25,048 nt of DNA, taken from positions 1-25,048 of the forward strand of contig UQSP01000031.1 in assembly GCA_900543755.1 (NCBI GenBank), read 5' to 3'. This document shows positions 1 to 6,440 of the stretch, in pieces; positions within the stretch are counted from its first letter, which is position 1; the number at the start of each line of letters is the position of its first letter. The translations under genes were made by a program, and so were the position numbers. The notes below the pieces were generated by a model. It was not told the origin of the DNA and searched no databases. It worked only from the letters and a program-made list of their open reading frames with translations. The DNA is from an uncultured Eubacteriales bacterium. Lineage in GTDB: Bacteria > Bacillota > Clostridia > Christensenellales > Pumilibacteraceae.

Positions 1-49
1 ACGAGATCTGCGCATGTCTCGTGGGCTCGGAGATGTGTATAAGAGACAG
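1..49 (+). other. Nextera P7-side sequencing adapter (not genomic)
   Basis: Bases 31-49 are the Tn5 mosaic end and 16-30 the Nextera read-2 primer site. Bases 8-15 (ctgcgcat) sit where the 8-base i7 index belongs, and 1-7 (acgagat) are the end of the P7 primer. Genomic sequence therefore starts at about base 50. Translation through this adapter gives the peptide MSRGLGDVYKRQ, which falsely extends the rpmB reading frame upstream. Confidence 0.98.
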
Positions 50-76
50 CTAATTACCTTTAACGGAGGTGTCACC

Positions 77-262
77 ATGAGCAAAGTTTGCGCGCTGTGC
101 GGAAAAGGCAAAGTAAGCGGCAATAACGTCAGCCACAGTAACCGCAGGACTAAGCGTACTTTCAGCGCTAATCTTCACAAGGTCAACGGAGAAATCGAAG
201 GTCTTAAGCCCAACGATTACATTTGCACCCGCTGCCAGAGAACTCTTAACAAAAACGCTTAA
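77..262 (+). CDS. rpmB: 50S ribosomal protein L28
   Basis: This is a 61-residue L28, a structural protein of the large ribosomal subunit. Two CxxC pairs (Cys5/Cys8 and Cys50/Cys53) mark the zinc-binding form of the protein. The basic stretch SNRRTKRTF at about 21-29 is typical of the family. I chose the ATG at 77 because GGAGGT lies 7 bases upstream (64-69) and the protein then begins MSKVCALCGKG as L28 usually does; the frame remains open into the adapter, but that part is artificial. The gene is on the plus strand, convergent with the long operon that ends in spoVM, as in Bacillus. Its promoter lies beyond the contig end. Confidence 0.97.
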   Translation: MSKVCALCGKGKVSGNNVSHSNRRTKRTFSANLHKVNGEIEGLKPNDYICTRCQRTLNKNA

Positions 263-284
263 TTGATTATTCTTTCAATAGCGG

Positions 285-312
285 AAGAGTCGCGTTCTTG
301 CGGCTCTTTTTT
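285..312 (+). terminator. Intrinsic terminator of rpmB
   Basis: A 9-bp stem (285-293 with 300-308, one T-G wobble) closes a 6-base loop, and a T run follows to 312. It starts 23 bases after the rpmB stop codon. Confidence 0.9.
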
Positions 313-419
313 GTGTATCCGGAAAACGGACCGAACAAAGGTTCGATTAATTATCAGTCAAGCATAAAAACAAATAATCGGACCATATATATTATATGCT
401 TGTCCGCCGATATTTATAA

Positions 420-463
420 AAAACCGCTTCCCGAGTTATGTATTCCAATCGGAAAGCGGTTTT
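420..463. terminator. Bidirectional terminator between rpmB and the spoVM-end operon
   Basis: The arms 420-434 and 449-463 form a 15-position stem with one mismatch. The outer AAAA/TTTT ends and further T-rich sequence on both sides give a U-tract in either direction. On the minus strand it begins 5 bases after the spoVM stop codon, so it closes the 14-gene operon. On the plus strand it backs up the rpmB terminator. Confidence 0.85.
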
Positions 464-467
464 GTTT

Positions 468-539
468 TTACTTTTTTACAAACAAAAGTTTAAGTATCCC
501 CCTTAAAAACCGCGGGGCTTTGACGCATATTATTTTCAT
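468..539 (-). CDS. spoVM: SpoVM, spore coat anchoring peptide
   Basis: A 23-codon frame encodes an amphipathic basic peptide beginning MKIICVKAPRFLRGI. Compared from memory with the 26-residue B. subtilis SpoVM (MKFYTIKLPKFLGGI...), it keeps Met1, Lys2, Lys7, Pro9, Phe11, Leu12, Gly14 and Ile15; it is three residues shorter at the C end. Pro9 is the residue known to matter for SpoVM insertion into the curved forespore membrane. In known species SpoVM marks the outer forespore membrane and recruits SpoIVA to start coat assembly. AGGAGAG precedes the ATG with good spacing. Position also supports it: directly after thiN, last in the operon, convergent with rpmB, exactly as in B. subtilis. Its presence implies that the organism sporulates or descends recently from spore formers. 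Confidence 0.9.
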   Translation of the reverse strand: MKIICVKAPRFLRGILKLLFVKK

Positions 540-551
540 ATATTCTCTCCT

Positions 552-1175
552 CTAAATGTTTTCCGTAAAGAGCAGTAATTCCCCTTCCGCTTCGACAAAG
601 AAAGAATCCGCCATTGCTACGTTGGAAATGCTGAGGCTTACGTGGAGTCTGTTTAGCGTGACGTTTTTCATGGGATACTTCAGCCCTTTTGTTGATATTA
701 TATGCGCCACTTCGAAAAATGGTGCCATGGACACGCACGCGCCTTTTTTTACCTTCTTTTCAAAAGCTCCGTTTTCAAGAGTAACGGTGAAACCGCCTCC
801 CCTTATCTCGGCTTTGGCGCCCGCTTTTTTCGCTTGATAAAGAAGCGAAAGATTTGCGTATCCCATGTCAGGTCTGCCGCCCAGCGCGCCGAAAATAAGA
901 ATATTGTCCGCTCCTTCGTCAAGCGCAAATTGCACGGCAAGGTGTCCGTCGGTATAATCTTTTTCGGGACAGAAACGGATAATTTTGCAACTTTTGTCTA
1001 TTCTTTCCGCGCCTATACTGTCAAAATCGCCCAATACAACGTCGGGAACGCATATTTCTTTAACGTACCTGTACGCTCCGTCGGCACATATTTTAAGCGA
1101 GTCGATTAATTCCTCGTTTTTAATTTCGTTTTTTCGGGGGCAGTCGCCGTTGAGAAAAATTATGGCTTTTTTCAT
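552..1175 (-). CDS. thiN: Thiamine pyrophosphokinase
   Basis: This 207-residue cytosolic enzyme transfers pyrophosphate from ATP to thiamine, giving thiamine diphosphate. Family motifs are visible: ADGA (31-34), GDFDS (49-53), the acidic metal/ATP motif KDYTDG (72-77), and GALGGRPDMGYANLSLL (96-112). In the last motif the family usually has Asp-His (GGRxDHxxAN); here Met104 replaces His. The C-terminal part matches the small beta-rich thiamine-binding domain (SMAPFF, TKGLKYPM). It begins 13 bases after the rpe stop codon without a clear Shine-Dalgarno site, so translation is probably coupled to rpe. The stop is TAG, 12 bases before the spoVM ATG. The rsgA-rpe-thiN-spoVM order is a standard Firmicutes arrangement. 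Confidence 0.93.
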   Translation of the reverse strand: MKKAIIFLNGDCPRKNEIKNEELIDSLKICADGAYRYVKEICVPDVVLGDFDSIGAERIDKSCKIIRFCPEKDYTDGHLAVQFALDEGADNILIFGALGGRPDMGYANLSLLYQAKKAGAKAEIRGGGFTVTLENGAFEKKVKKGACVSMAPFFEVAHIISTKGLKYPMKNVTLNRLHVSLSISNVAMADSFFVEAEGELLLFTENI

Positions 1176-1188
1176 GTTTTTACGCTTT

Positions 1189-1857
1189 TCAGGCTTTTCT
1201 CAAAGCGTCTATTGCCGCTTTTGCGTCGGCGGCGTTGAATACGGCCGAGCCCGCGACAATCGTATCCGCGCCTGCTTCTTTGACGGAAGCAACGTTGTTT
1301 AATCCGACACCTCCGTCGATTTCAAGCCGTACATTCAAAGAGGACGATTTGATTTCATTAGAAATAACGCGCAATTTCTCTAAAGCGGACGGAATAAACT
1401 TTTGCCCGCCGAAACCGGGATAAACGCTCATGACCAGCACCATATCGGCATAAGGGAGGTAATCGAAGACTCGCTCGGCGGGAGTATCGGGACTTATCAC
1501 CAGCCCGCTTTTTATTCCGAAACTTCTGATAGTTTCCAAGCAATACCTAAGCGCGTCCGTTGCCTCGTAATGAACCGTAATGTAATCCGCACCCGCTTTA
1601 TAAAACGTCTCAAGGTATCTTTCGGGCCTGGTAATCATAAGATGAACGTCCAAAGGAAGCTGAGTATGTTTACGTATGTCGGCAACCATTTTCGGGCCGA
1701 AACTGATGTTGGGGACAAACACCCCGTCCATAACGTCGCAGTGAATCATATCCGCGCCTGCCGCCGTAATACGCTCCGTTTCCCGACCCATATCGCAAAA
1801 ATCGGCGGTAAGCACCGAGGGCGCAATCATAATCTTTTTAATTTCGGTATTATTCAT
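1189..1857 (-). CDS. rpe: Ribulose-phosphate 3-epimerase
   Basis: This 222-residue TIM-barrel enzyme interconverts D-ribulose 5-phosphate and D-xylulose 5-phosphate in the pentose phosphate pathway. The metal and catalytic positions are all present: His39 and Asp41 in HCDVMDG, His72 in DVHLMI, and Asp181 in EIDGGV. The phosphate-binding loops MSVYPGFGGQKF (143-154) and AGSAVF (202-207) are intact. Full family length. The ATG overlaps the rsgA stop codon by 4 bases (ATGA), and AAGGAGA lies just upstream, supporting both the start and translational coupling. Confidence 0.97.
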   Translation of the reverse strand: MNNTEIKKIMIAPSVLTADFCDMGRETERITAAGADMIHCDVMDGVFVPNISFGPKMVADIRKHTQLPLDVHLMITRPERYLETFYKAGADYITVHYEATDALRYCLETIRSFGIKSGLVISPDTPAERVFDYLPYADMVLVMSVYPGFGGQKFIPSALEKLRVISNEIKSSSLNVRLEIDGGVGLNNVASVKEAGADTIVAGSAVFNAADAKAAIDALRKA

Positions 1858-2732
1858 CTCGTTCTCCTTTGCGTTTTGTTTGCGGTTTTACATTCTTCGA
1901 AAATCTTAACATATCTTTCGTAACGTTTGCTGCTTATTTTCCCGTTTATTACTGCGCGTTTGACGGCGCAATCAGGCTCGTAAACATGCGTACAGGGATG
2001 AAACTTACATTCGTCGGCAAGGGAAACATACTCTTCGTAATATCCTGCAAGATTTTCGGCGTCTTCGGCAACCAGGTCCAGCATGGAAAAACCGGGGGTA
2101 TCGATAAACATGAATCCGTCGTCGGATGAAAGGATGGCGGCGGAAGTAGTCGTGTTTTTACCGCGCGAAATTTTATCGCTGAGGTCCCCCACCTCCCTGT
2201 AATTTCCGCCTAAAATATTGTTGGAAATCGTGGATTTACCCACGGCGGACTGACCGGCAAAACACACAAGCTTTCCCTTGATAACGGACAAAAGCTGTGA
2301 AACGTCGCCGTTTTTGGCGCTTACAGAAACTATATTCGTTACGTCCGCGCCGTACTGAGAACACAGTTCGTCATACTCCGACGGCGAAATATCGGTTTTA
2401 TTAAGACAAATCGCGCAGTCAACGCCCGCTTTTTTACAGTTAACGATAAGCTTGTCCACCAAAAACCAGTCTATTTGCGGCATGGGAGCCACGACAATGA
2501 CCACAAGGTCTACGTTGGCGACATTTGGACGGAACAGCGAATTTCGCCTCTTAAGAACCTGAGTGATGACGTATTCTCCGCCCGTTTCCTCCAATCGCAC
2601 GAAGTCGCCCACAATCAGCTCTCCGTCGCGTTTCAATTTTCCGCGGGCGCGCGCACTCAGCACTTTACCAAGCGATTCAACCTCGAATTCGTTGGACTTG
2701 TGTCTTATGATTCTGTATATCGTTTCGTCCAT
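1854..2732 (-). CDS. rsgA: Ribosome small subunit biogenesis GTPase RsgA
   Basis: This 292-residue circularly permuted GTPase helps late 30S subunit maturation. The permuted motif order is visible: G4 NKTD (111-114), G5 SAK (138-140), G1 GQSAVGKS (160-167), a switch region near RGKNTTT (190-196) and G3 DTPG (211-214). An N-terminal OB-fold region precedes them (about 1-75). The C-terminal zinc knuckle has Cys242, Cys247, His249 and Cys255. The gene starts 3 bases after the rlmN stop codon and overlaps rpe by 4 bases. In Bacillus and many Clostridia prpC and prkC lie between rlmN and rsgA; both are missing here. Confidence 0.97.
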   Translation of the reverse strand: MDETIYRIIRHKSNEFEVESLGKVLSARARGKLKRDGELIVGDFVRLEETGGEYVITQVLKRRNSLFRPNVANVDLVVIVVAPMPQIDWFLVDKLIVNCKKAGVDCAICLNKTDISPSEYDELCSQYGADVTNIVSVSAKNGDVSQLLSVIKGKLVCFAGQSAVGKSTISNNILGGNYREVGDLSDKISRGKNTTTSAAILSSDDGFMFIDTPGFSMLDLVAEDAENLAGYYEEYVSLADECKFHPCTHVYEPDCAVKRAVINGKISSKRYERYVKIFEECKTANKTQRRTR

Positions 2733-2735
2733 TGC

Positions 2736-3779
2736 TTACTTATCCTGACCTATATAACTGCGCCTCAGCTGGCCACAAGCTCCGCCCACGTCCGAGCCTT
2801 TCGACTTGCGGATACTTGCGCTTACGCCGAACTCGTGCAGTTTCTTCATAAATCTTTCAGCCTCCGCCCCGCTTATGCCTTTAAGATTTTTTTCCTTAAC
2901 GGGATTAAGCGGAATAAGGTTCACGTGGCAGGGAAAACCTTTCAATATTTCCGACAGTCTTTTGGCGTCGAAATGATTTACGTTGACGCCTTTTATCATC
3001 GTATATTCGAAAATTACTCTTCTGCCTGTTTTATCGAAATAATATTTTGCCGCGTCCACAATTTCCTTTATCGTGTATTTGTTTGCAATCGGCATAATGC
3101 TTCGGCGGTATTCGTCGGAACTTGCGTGCAGCGAAAACGTAAGCGTAACCGTAAAACCGTCGTCGGCAAGTCTTCTGACGTTTTCCACCAGCCCGCAGGT
3201 AGAAATGGAAATATTCCTTTCGCTGACGTTAAGCCCCTCGTCAGATGTGACAAGCCGCAAAAATTCAGTCACTTCGTCGTAATTATCCAAAGGCTCGCCG
3301 CTGCCCATAAGTACTATGTTGGTTACGGCGCGCTTATCCAAAGTGCCGCCCTGCAGTCTGTTTACGCAAAGCACCTGCGAAAGAATTTCACCTGCCGTAA
3401 GGTTACGCACAAGTCCGCCTATTCCCGACGCGCAAAAAGCGCAGCCCATTCTGCATCCCACCTGCGTCGATACGCAAAGAGTGTTGCCGTAACTTTGCGT
3501 CATGAAAGCGCCTTCGATAACGTTGCCGTCGTTAAGTCTGTAAAGATATTTTACCGTTCCGTCCGCGGAAACAAGAGTTTTTTCCACTTTAAGCGCGCGG
3601 TCGGAATATTTTTCCTTTAGTTTATCCCTGAGCGAGAGCGGCAAATCGCTCATTTCGTCGTATGAATTGAATCGGGTGACGCTTTTATAAAGCTGACCTG
3701 CCCGATATGAAGGCTGGGAAAACTCCTCTTTTAAGATTTTTTCAAGCTTCAGCCTGGAAAAATCGGCAAGGTTGTTCAT
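2736..3779 (-). CDS. rlmN: Dual-specificity 23S rRNA/tRNA adenine-C2 methyltransferase RlmN
   Basis: This 347-residue radical SAM enzyme methylates C2 of A2503 in 23S rRNA and A37 in some tRNAs. The iron-sulfur cluster motif is Cys109-x3-Cys113-x2-Cys116 (GCRMGCAFC). Cys102 and Cys335 (in GGACGQL) correspond to the resolving and methyl-carrying cysteines Cys118 and Cys355 of the E. coli enzyme. GSGEPLDN (159-166) is the usual SAM-binding GGEP-type motif. The frame is open further upstream to 3821, but the ATG at 3779 is preceded by AGGAGG and shares one base with the rsmB stop codon (TAATG), so I take that start. Confidence 0.96.
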   Translation of the reverse strand: MNNLADFSRLKLEKILKEEFSQPSYRAGQLYKSVTRFNSYDEMSDLPLSLRDKLKEKYSDRALKVEKTLVSADGTVKYLYRLNDGNVIEGAFMTQSYGNTLCVSTQVGCRMGCAFCASGIGGLVRNLTAGEILSQVLCVNRLQGGTLDKRAVTNIVLMGSGEPLDNYDEVTEFLRLVTSDEGLNVSERNISISTCGLVENVRRLADDGFTVTLTFSLHASSDEYRRSIMPIANKYTIKEIVDAAKYYFDKTGRRVIFEYTMIKGVNVNHFDAKRLSEILKGFPCHVNLIPLNPVKEKNLKGISGAEAERFMKKLHEFGVSASIRKSKGSDVGGACGQLRRSYIGQDK

Positions 3780-5047
3780 TAAAAGTCCCTCCTGAGTTTT
3801 GCAACGAAAAACCCGTCGCAACCGTGAGTGTGCGGAAAAAGCCTTACAAAGCCGTCCTCATCCGCTTTGACCCCGTCAGCTTCAGCGCAAACAAGCGAAA
3901 ACCCTGATTGCCCGGACAGAAAACGCTTTACAATATCCTCGTTTTCTTCCCTCAATACCGTACAGGTGGAATAGTTTAAGAATCCGCCTTTTTTGACGTA
4001 CTTTGCCGCTTGACTGAGTATGGCGTACTGAATGTCGTTAAGCGCGGAAATATCCTTTTCGCTTCGGTTAAAAGTGACGTCGGGCTTGGAAAACATAACG
4101 CCCAGTCCGCTGCAAGGAACGTCGCATATTACGCAATCGAATTTTTCAAAGAATTCGGGACGGTATTTAGTTGCGTCGTTTTGCATGGCGGTAAGATTGA
4201 CTCCCATTCTCCGCGCATAAGAACGTATAAGTTCCACACGGTGCGGATAAAGATCGCATGCGGTGACTTCGGCTTTCATTAACTGCGCCATATACACCGA
4301 CTTGCCGCCGGGAGCCGCGCAAAGGTCAAGAACCTTTGCCCCCGTTTCAAGTCCCGCCGCATAATATTTTACCGCAAGTCCGCTTGCCAGAGACTGAAGG
4401 GTATAAAGCGACGAATCGATTTTCTTAAGCTCCGCATAGTCAGCGAATAATCCGCAAGGAGTTTCGTTAAAATAAGAAAGTTTTGCTTTAAAATCCTCTT
4501 CGCTTATTTTATCCGTGTTTATCCTTACGTGAGTTTTGTCCGTAAGAATGGCGCCTAAAAACGCGCGGGTAAAATCAAGTCCGTACTGCGCGATGAGTTT
4601 TGCGGCAATCCACAACGGACAGGAAAAATTGACGGAAGTTTCAAACGCTTTGTCCTTGGTCGTTATGGGGATTTTCACGTCCTTAGATTTTCTCAGGACG
4701 GCGTTTACAAATCCCGCAAGCTCCTTTTTACCCAGCTTTTTAACAAGTTCGGTCTGAGTGTCGATCACGGCGTAATCGGGCTCGTCCATATAACGCAGCA
4801 TATAGATGCCGGTCTTAATGACAAGAGCGACTTTCGGTTTCGGTTTTTTGGGCGCAAGTACGCTTAAAATATAATCGAGCTGAACGTTTTTCGAAAGCAC
4901 GCCGTAAAACAAGCGGGAAACATACGCTTTATCCCGCTCGTCGCGAAGAGCGTTCAGCGCTTTGTTGAGCTCTATCGAAGAGTATGCGCCGCCGTAAACT
5001 TTCAAAAGCAGTTCGGTAACAATTAAATTTCTTTCAGCCGTGCGCAT
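3779..5047 (-). CDS. rsmB: 16S rRNA (cytosine-967-C5)-methyltransferase
   Basis: This 422-residue enzyme makes m5C967 in 16S rRNA using SAM. The N-terminal part (about 1-125) is the NusB-like RNA-binding domain; the C-terminal part is the Nol1/Nop2/Sun methyltransferase. Motifs are SAM-binding DLCAAPGGKS (241-250), DVPCSG with Cys312, and STC with the nucleophile Cys362. The C-terminal HTHGCDGFFVAKL is also family-typical. It starts 3 bases after the fmt stop codon with only a weak Shine-Dalgarno site, which suggests coupling to fmt. The fmt-rsmB-rlmN order is widely conserved in Firmicutes. Confidence 0.96.
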   Translation of the reverse strand: MRTAERNLIVTELLLKVYGGAYSSIELNKALNALRDERDKAYVSRLFYGVLSKNVQLDYILSVLAPKKPKPKVALVIKTGIYMLRYMDEPDYAVIDTQTELVKKLGKKELAGFVNAVLRKSKDVKIPITTKDKAFETSVNFSCPLWIAAKLIAQYGLDFTRAFLGAILTDKTHVRINTDKISEEDFKAKLSYFNETPCGLFADYAELKKIDSSLYTLQSLASGLAVKYYAAGLETGAKVLDLCAAPGGKSVYMAQLMKAEVTACDLYPHRVELIRSYARRMGVNLTAMQNDATKYRPEFFEKFDCVICDVPCSGLGVMFSKPDVTFNRSEKDISALNDIQYAILSQAAKYVKKGGFLNYSTCTVLREENEDIVKRFLSGQSGFSLVCAEADGVKADEDGFVRLFPHTHGCDGFFVAKLRRDF

Positions 5048-5050
5048 ATT

Positions 5051-5971
5051 TCAGTCTTTTACCCGCGCAAGAAATTCGCCTGCGGAAATTCTCATGCCGT
5101 TCAGAAAATCCGCGGTTTTCATTCGTTTTTTGCCGCTCGCCTGAACATCGGTAATTGCCAGAGCGCCCGTTCCGCAAGCCACGACGAACTCGTCTTTTGC
5201 CGCAACCAGAATTTCGCCCGGTCTTCCGCAACTCTCCCTTAAATCAGCGCGGAAAATTTTTAACGGAGTGCCGCCGAGAAGGCAAACGCCGTAGCCCATG
5301 CCCCTTATGACGTTTCTTACTTGTTCGCAAGAGGCGGAAAAATCGATATATGCCTCCTCTTTTTTAAGCATGGGAGCGTAAGTTGCACACTCGGCGTTTT
5401 GCGGTACGGGTTTTATTTTGCCGCTTGCATAGCCGTCAATGGTATCCAAAAGCAATCTTGCACCGATAACGCTTAGTTTTGCGTATAAATCTTCGACGTA
5501 ATCGTCGCTGTCTATTAACGTTTTTTCCTGCGAAAGAATATCGCCGCTGTCCATTCCTATGTCGGTCTTCATGATAGTGATTCCCGTTTCTTTATCGCCG
5601 TTCATAAGGGCGCGCTGAATGGGTGCACTGCCGCGATAAAGAGGCAAAAGCGAGCCGTGCACGTTTAAGACGCCCAGCCTTGGAATGTCCAGAATTTCCT
5701 TGGAAAGAATCTGCCCGTAAGCGCACGTAACCATAATATCGGGATGCAAAGCGCGTAAAGCATCCGCACCTTCCGTTTTTATTTTTTCAAACTGAAAAAC
5801 GGGAAGTCCTTTGCTTTCCGCAGTCAAAGCGACCGCGCCTTTTATCAGTCTTCCCTTGCGGTCTTTTTCACGGTCGGGTTGCGTGACAACGCCTGCAACT
5901 TCATATTTTTCGCTAAGCGCGCTTAAAGACGGGACGGCAAAATCGGGAGTCCCCAAAAAAACAATTCTCAT
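5051..5971 (-). CDS. fmt: Methionyl-tRNA formyltransferase
   Basis: This 306-residue enzyme formylates Met-tRNA(fMet) from 10-formyltetrahydrofolate to make initiator tRNA. The Rossmann start MRIVFLGTPDFAVPSL is canonical. Catalytic residues Asn103 and His105 lie in NVHGSLLPLYRGSAPIQ, and Asp141 lies in MDSGDIL, matching the E. coli Asn106/His108/Asp144 set. The C-terminal 100 residues fit the tRNA-binding OB domain. The ATG overlaps the def stop codon by 4 bases, so the formylating and deformylating enzymes are translated together. Confidence 0.97.
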   Translation of the reverse strand: MRIVFLGTPDFAVPSLSALSEKYEVAGVVTQPDREKDRKGRLIKGAVALTAESKGLPVFQFEKIKTEGADALRALHPDIMVTCAYGQILSKEILDIPRLGVLNVHGSLLPLYRGSAPIQRALMNGDKETGITIMKTDIGMDSGDILSQEKTLIDSDDYVEDLYAKLSVIGARLLLDTIDGYASGKIKPVPQNAECATYAPMLKKEEAYIDFSASCEQVRNVIRGMGYGVCLLGGTPLKIFRADLRESCGRPGEILVAAKDEFVVACGTGALAITDVQASGKKRMKTADFLNGMRISAGEFLARVKD

Positions 5972-6429
5972 TCTTCGTCATCTTCCTCGTTTGTCGCCTT
6001 ATCTATATATAAAATGCCGTCAAGGTGGTCCATCTCGTGACAGAAAGCCACGGCGGTAAATCCGTCCACGTTATATTTTTTTCTGACGCCGTGACGGTCG
6101 AAAGCCTCCACCGTGATTTTTTTGGGACGAACGACGGTTCCCCTTCTTCCCGGTACGCTTAAGCAACCCTCGACTCCCTTTTGCTCGCCGCTCGACTTCA
6201 CTATGCGAGGATTGACCAGTTCGTAAACCTTGTCGCCGTCGGTGCTTACCACGCATACGCGGCGCAGTATTCCCACCTGAGGCGCGGCAAGTCCCACTCC
6301 GTTCGCCTGAAACATGGTTTCAATCATGTCGTCTATAAGAACGCCTAACTTTTCGTCGAAAACCGTAACCTCGCGGCTGTGCTCGCGAAGTACGGGATTA
6401 CCGAGTTTAACGATATTGCGTGTTGCCAT
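5968..6429 (-). CDS. def: Peptide deformylase
   Basis: This 153-residue metalloenzyme removes the formyl group from nascent proteins. All three motifs are intact: GVGLAAPQ (44-51), EGCLSVP (87-93, metal ligand Cys89) and HEMDH (131-135, two His ligands and the catalytic Glu132). The length and the absence of a long insertion fit a short, type I-like enzyme. The acidic tail NEEDDEE is not conserved. GGAG sits upstream of the ATG at 6429, and the gene begins 11 bases after the priA stop. Confidence 0.97.
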   Translation of the reverse strand: MATRNIVKLGNPVLREHSREVTVFDEKLGVLIDDMIETMFQANGVGLAAPQVGILRRVCVVSTDGDKVYELVNPRIVKSSGEQKGVEGCLSVPGRRGTVVRPKKITVEAFDRHGVRKKYNVDGFTAVAFCHEMDHLDGILYIDKATNEEDDEE

Positions 6430-6440
6430 TATTACTCCTT

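Noticed and set aside
14..76. Upstream extension of the L28 frame
   Set aside because: It is adapter sequence plus the genomic leader; the real start at 77 has its own ribosome site.
2475..3620. Long plus-strand open frame of 381 codons
   Set aside because: It is the antisense shadow of rsgA and rlmN, with no ribosome site or family features; both minus-strand genes are unmistakable.
3780..3821. Upstream extension of rlmN
   Set aside because: It lies in the end of rsmB; the ATG at 3779 has AGGAGG and gives the normal family start.
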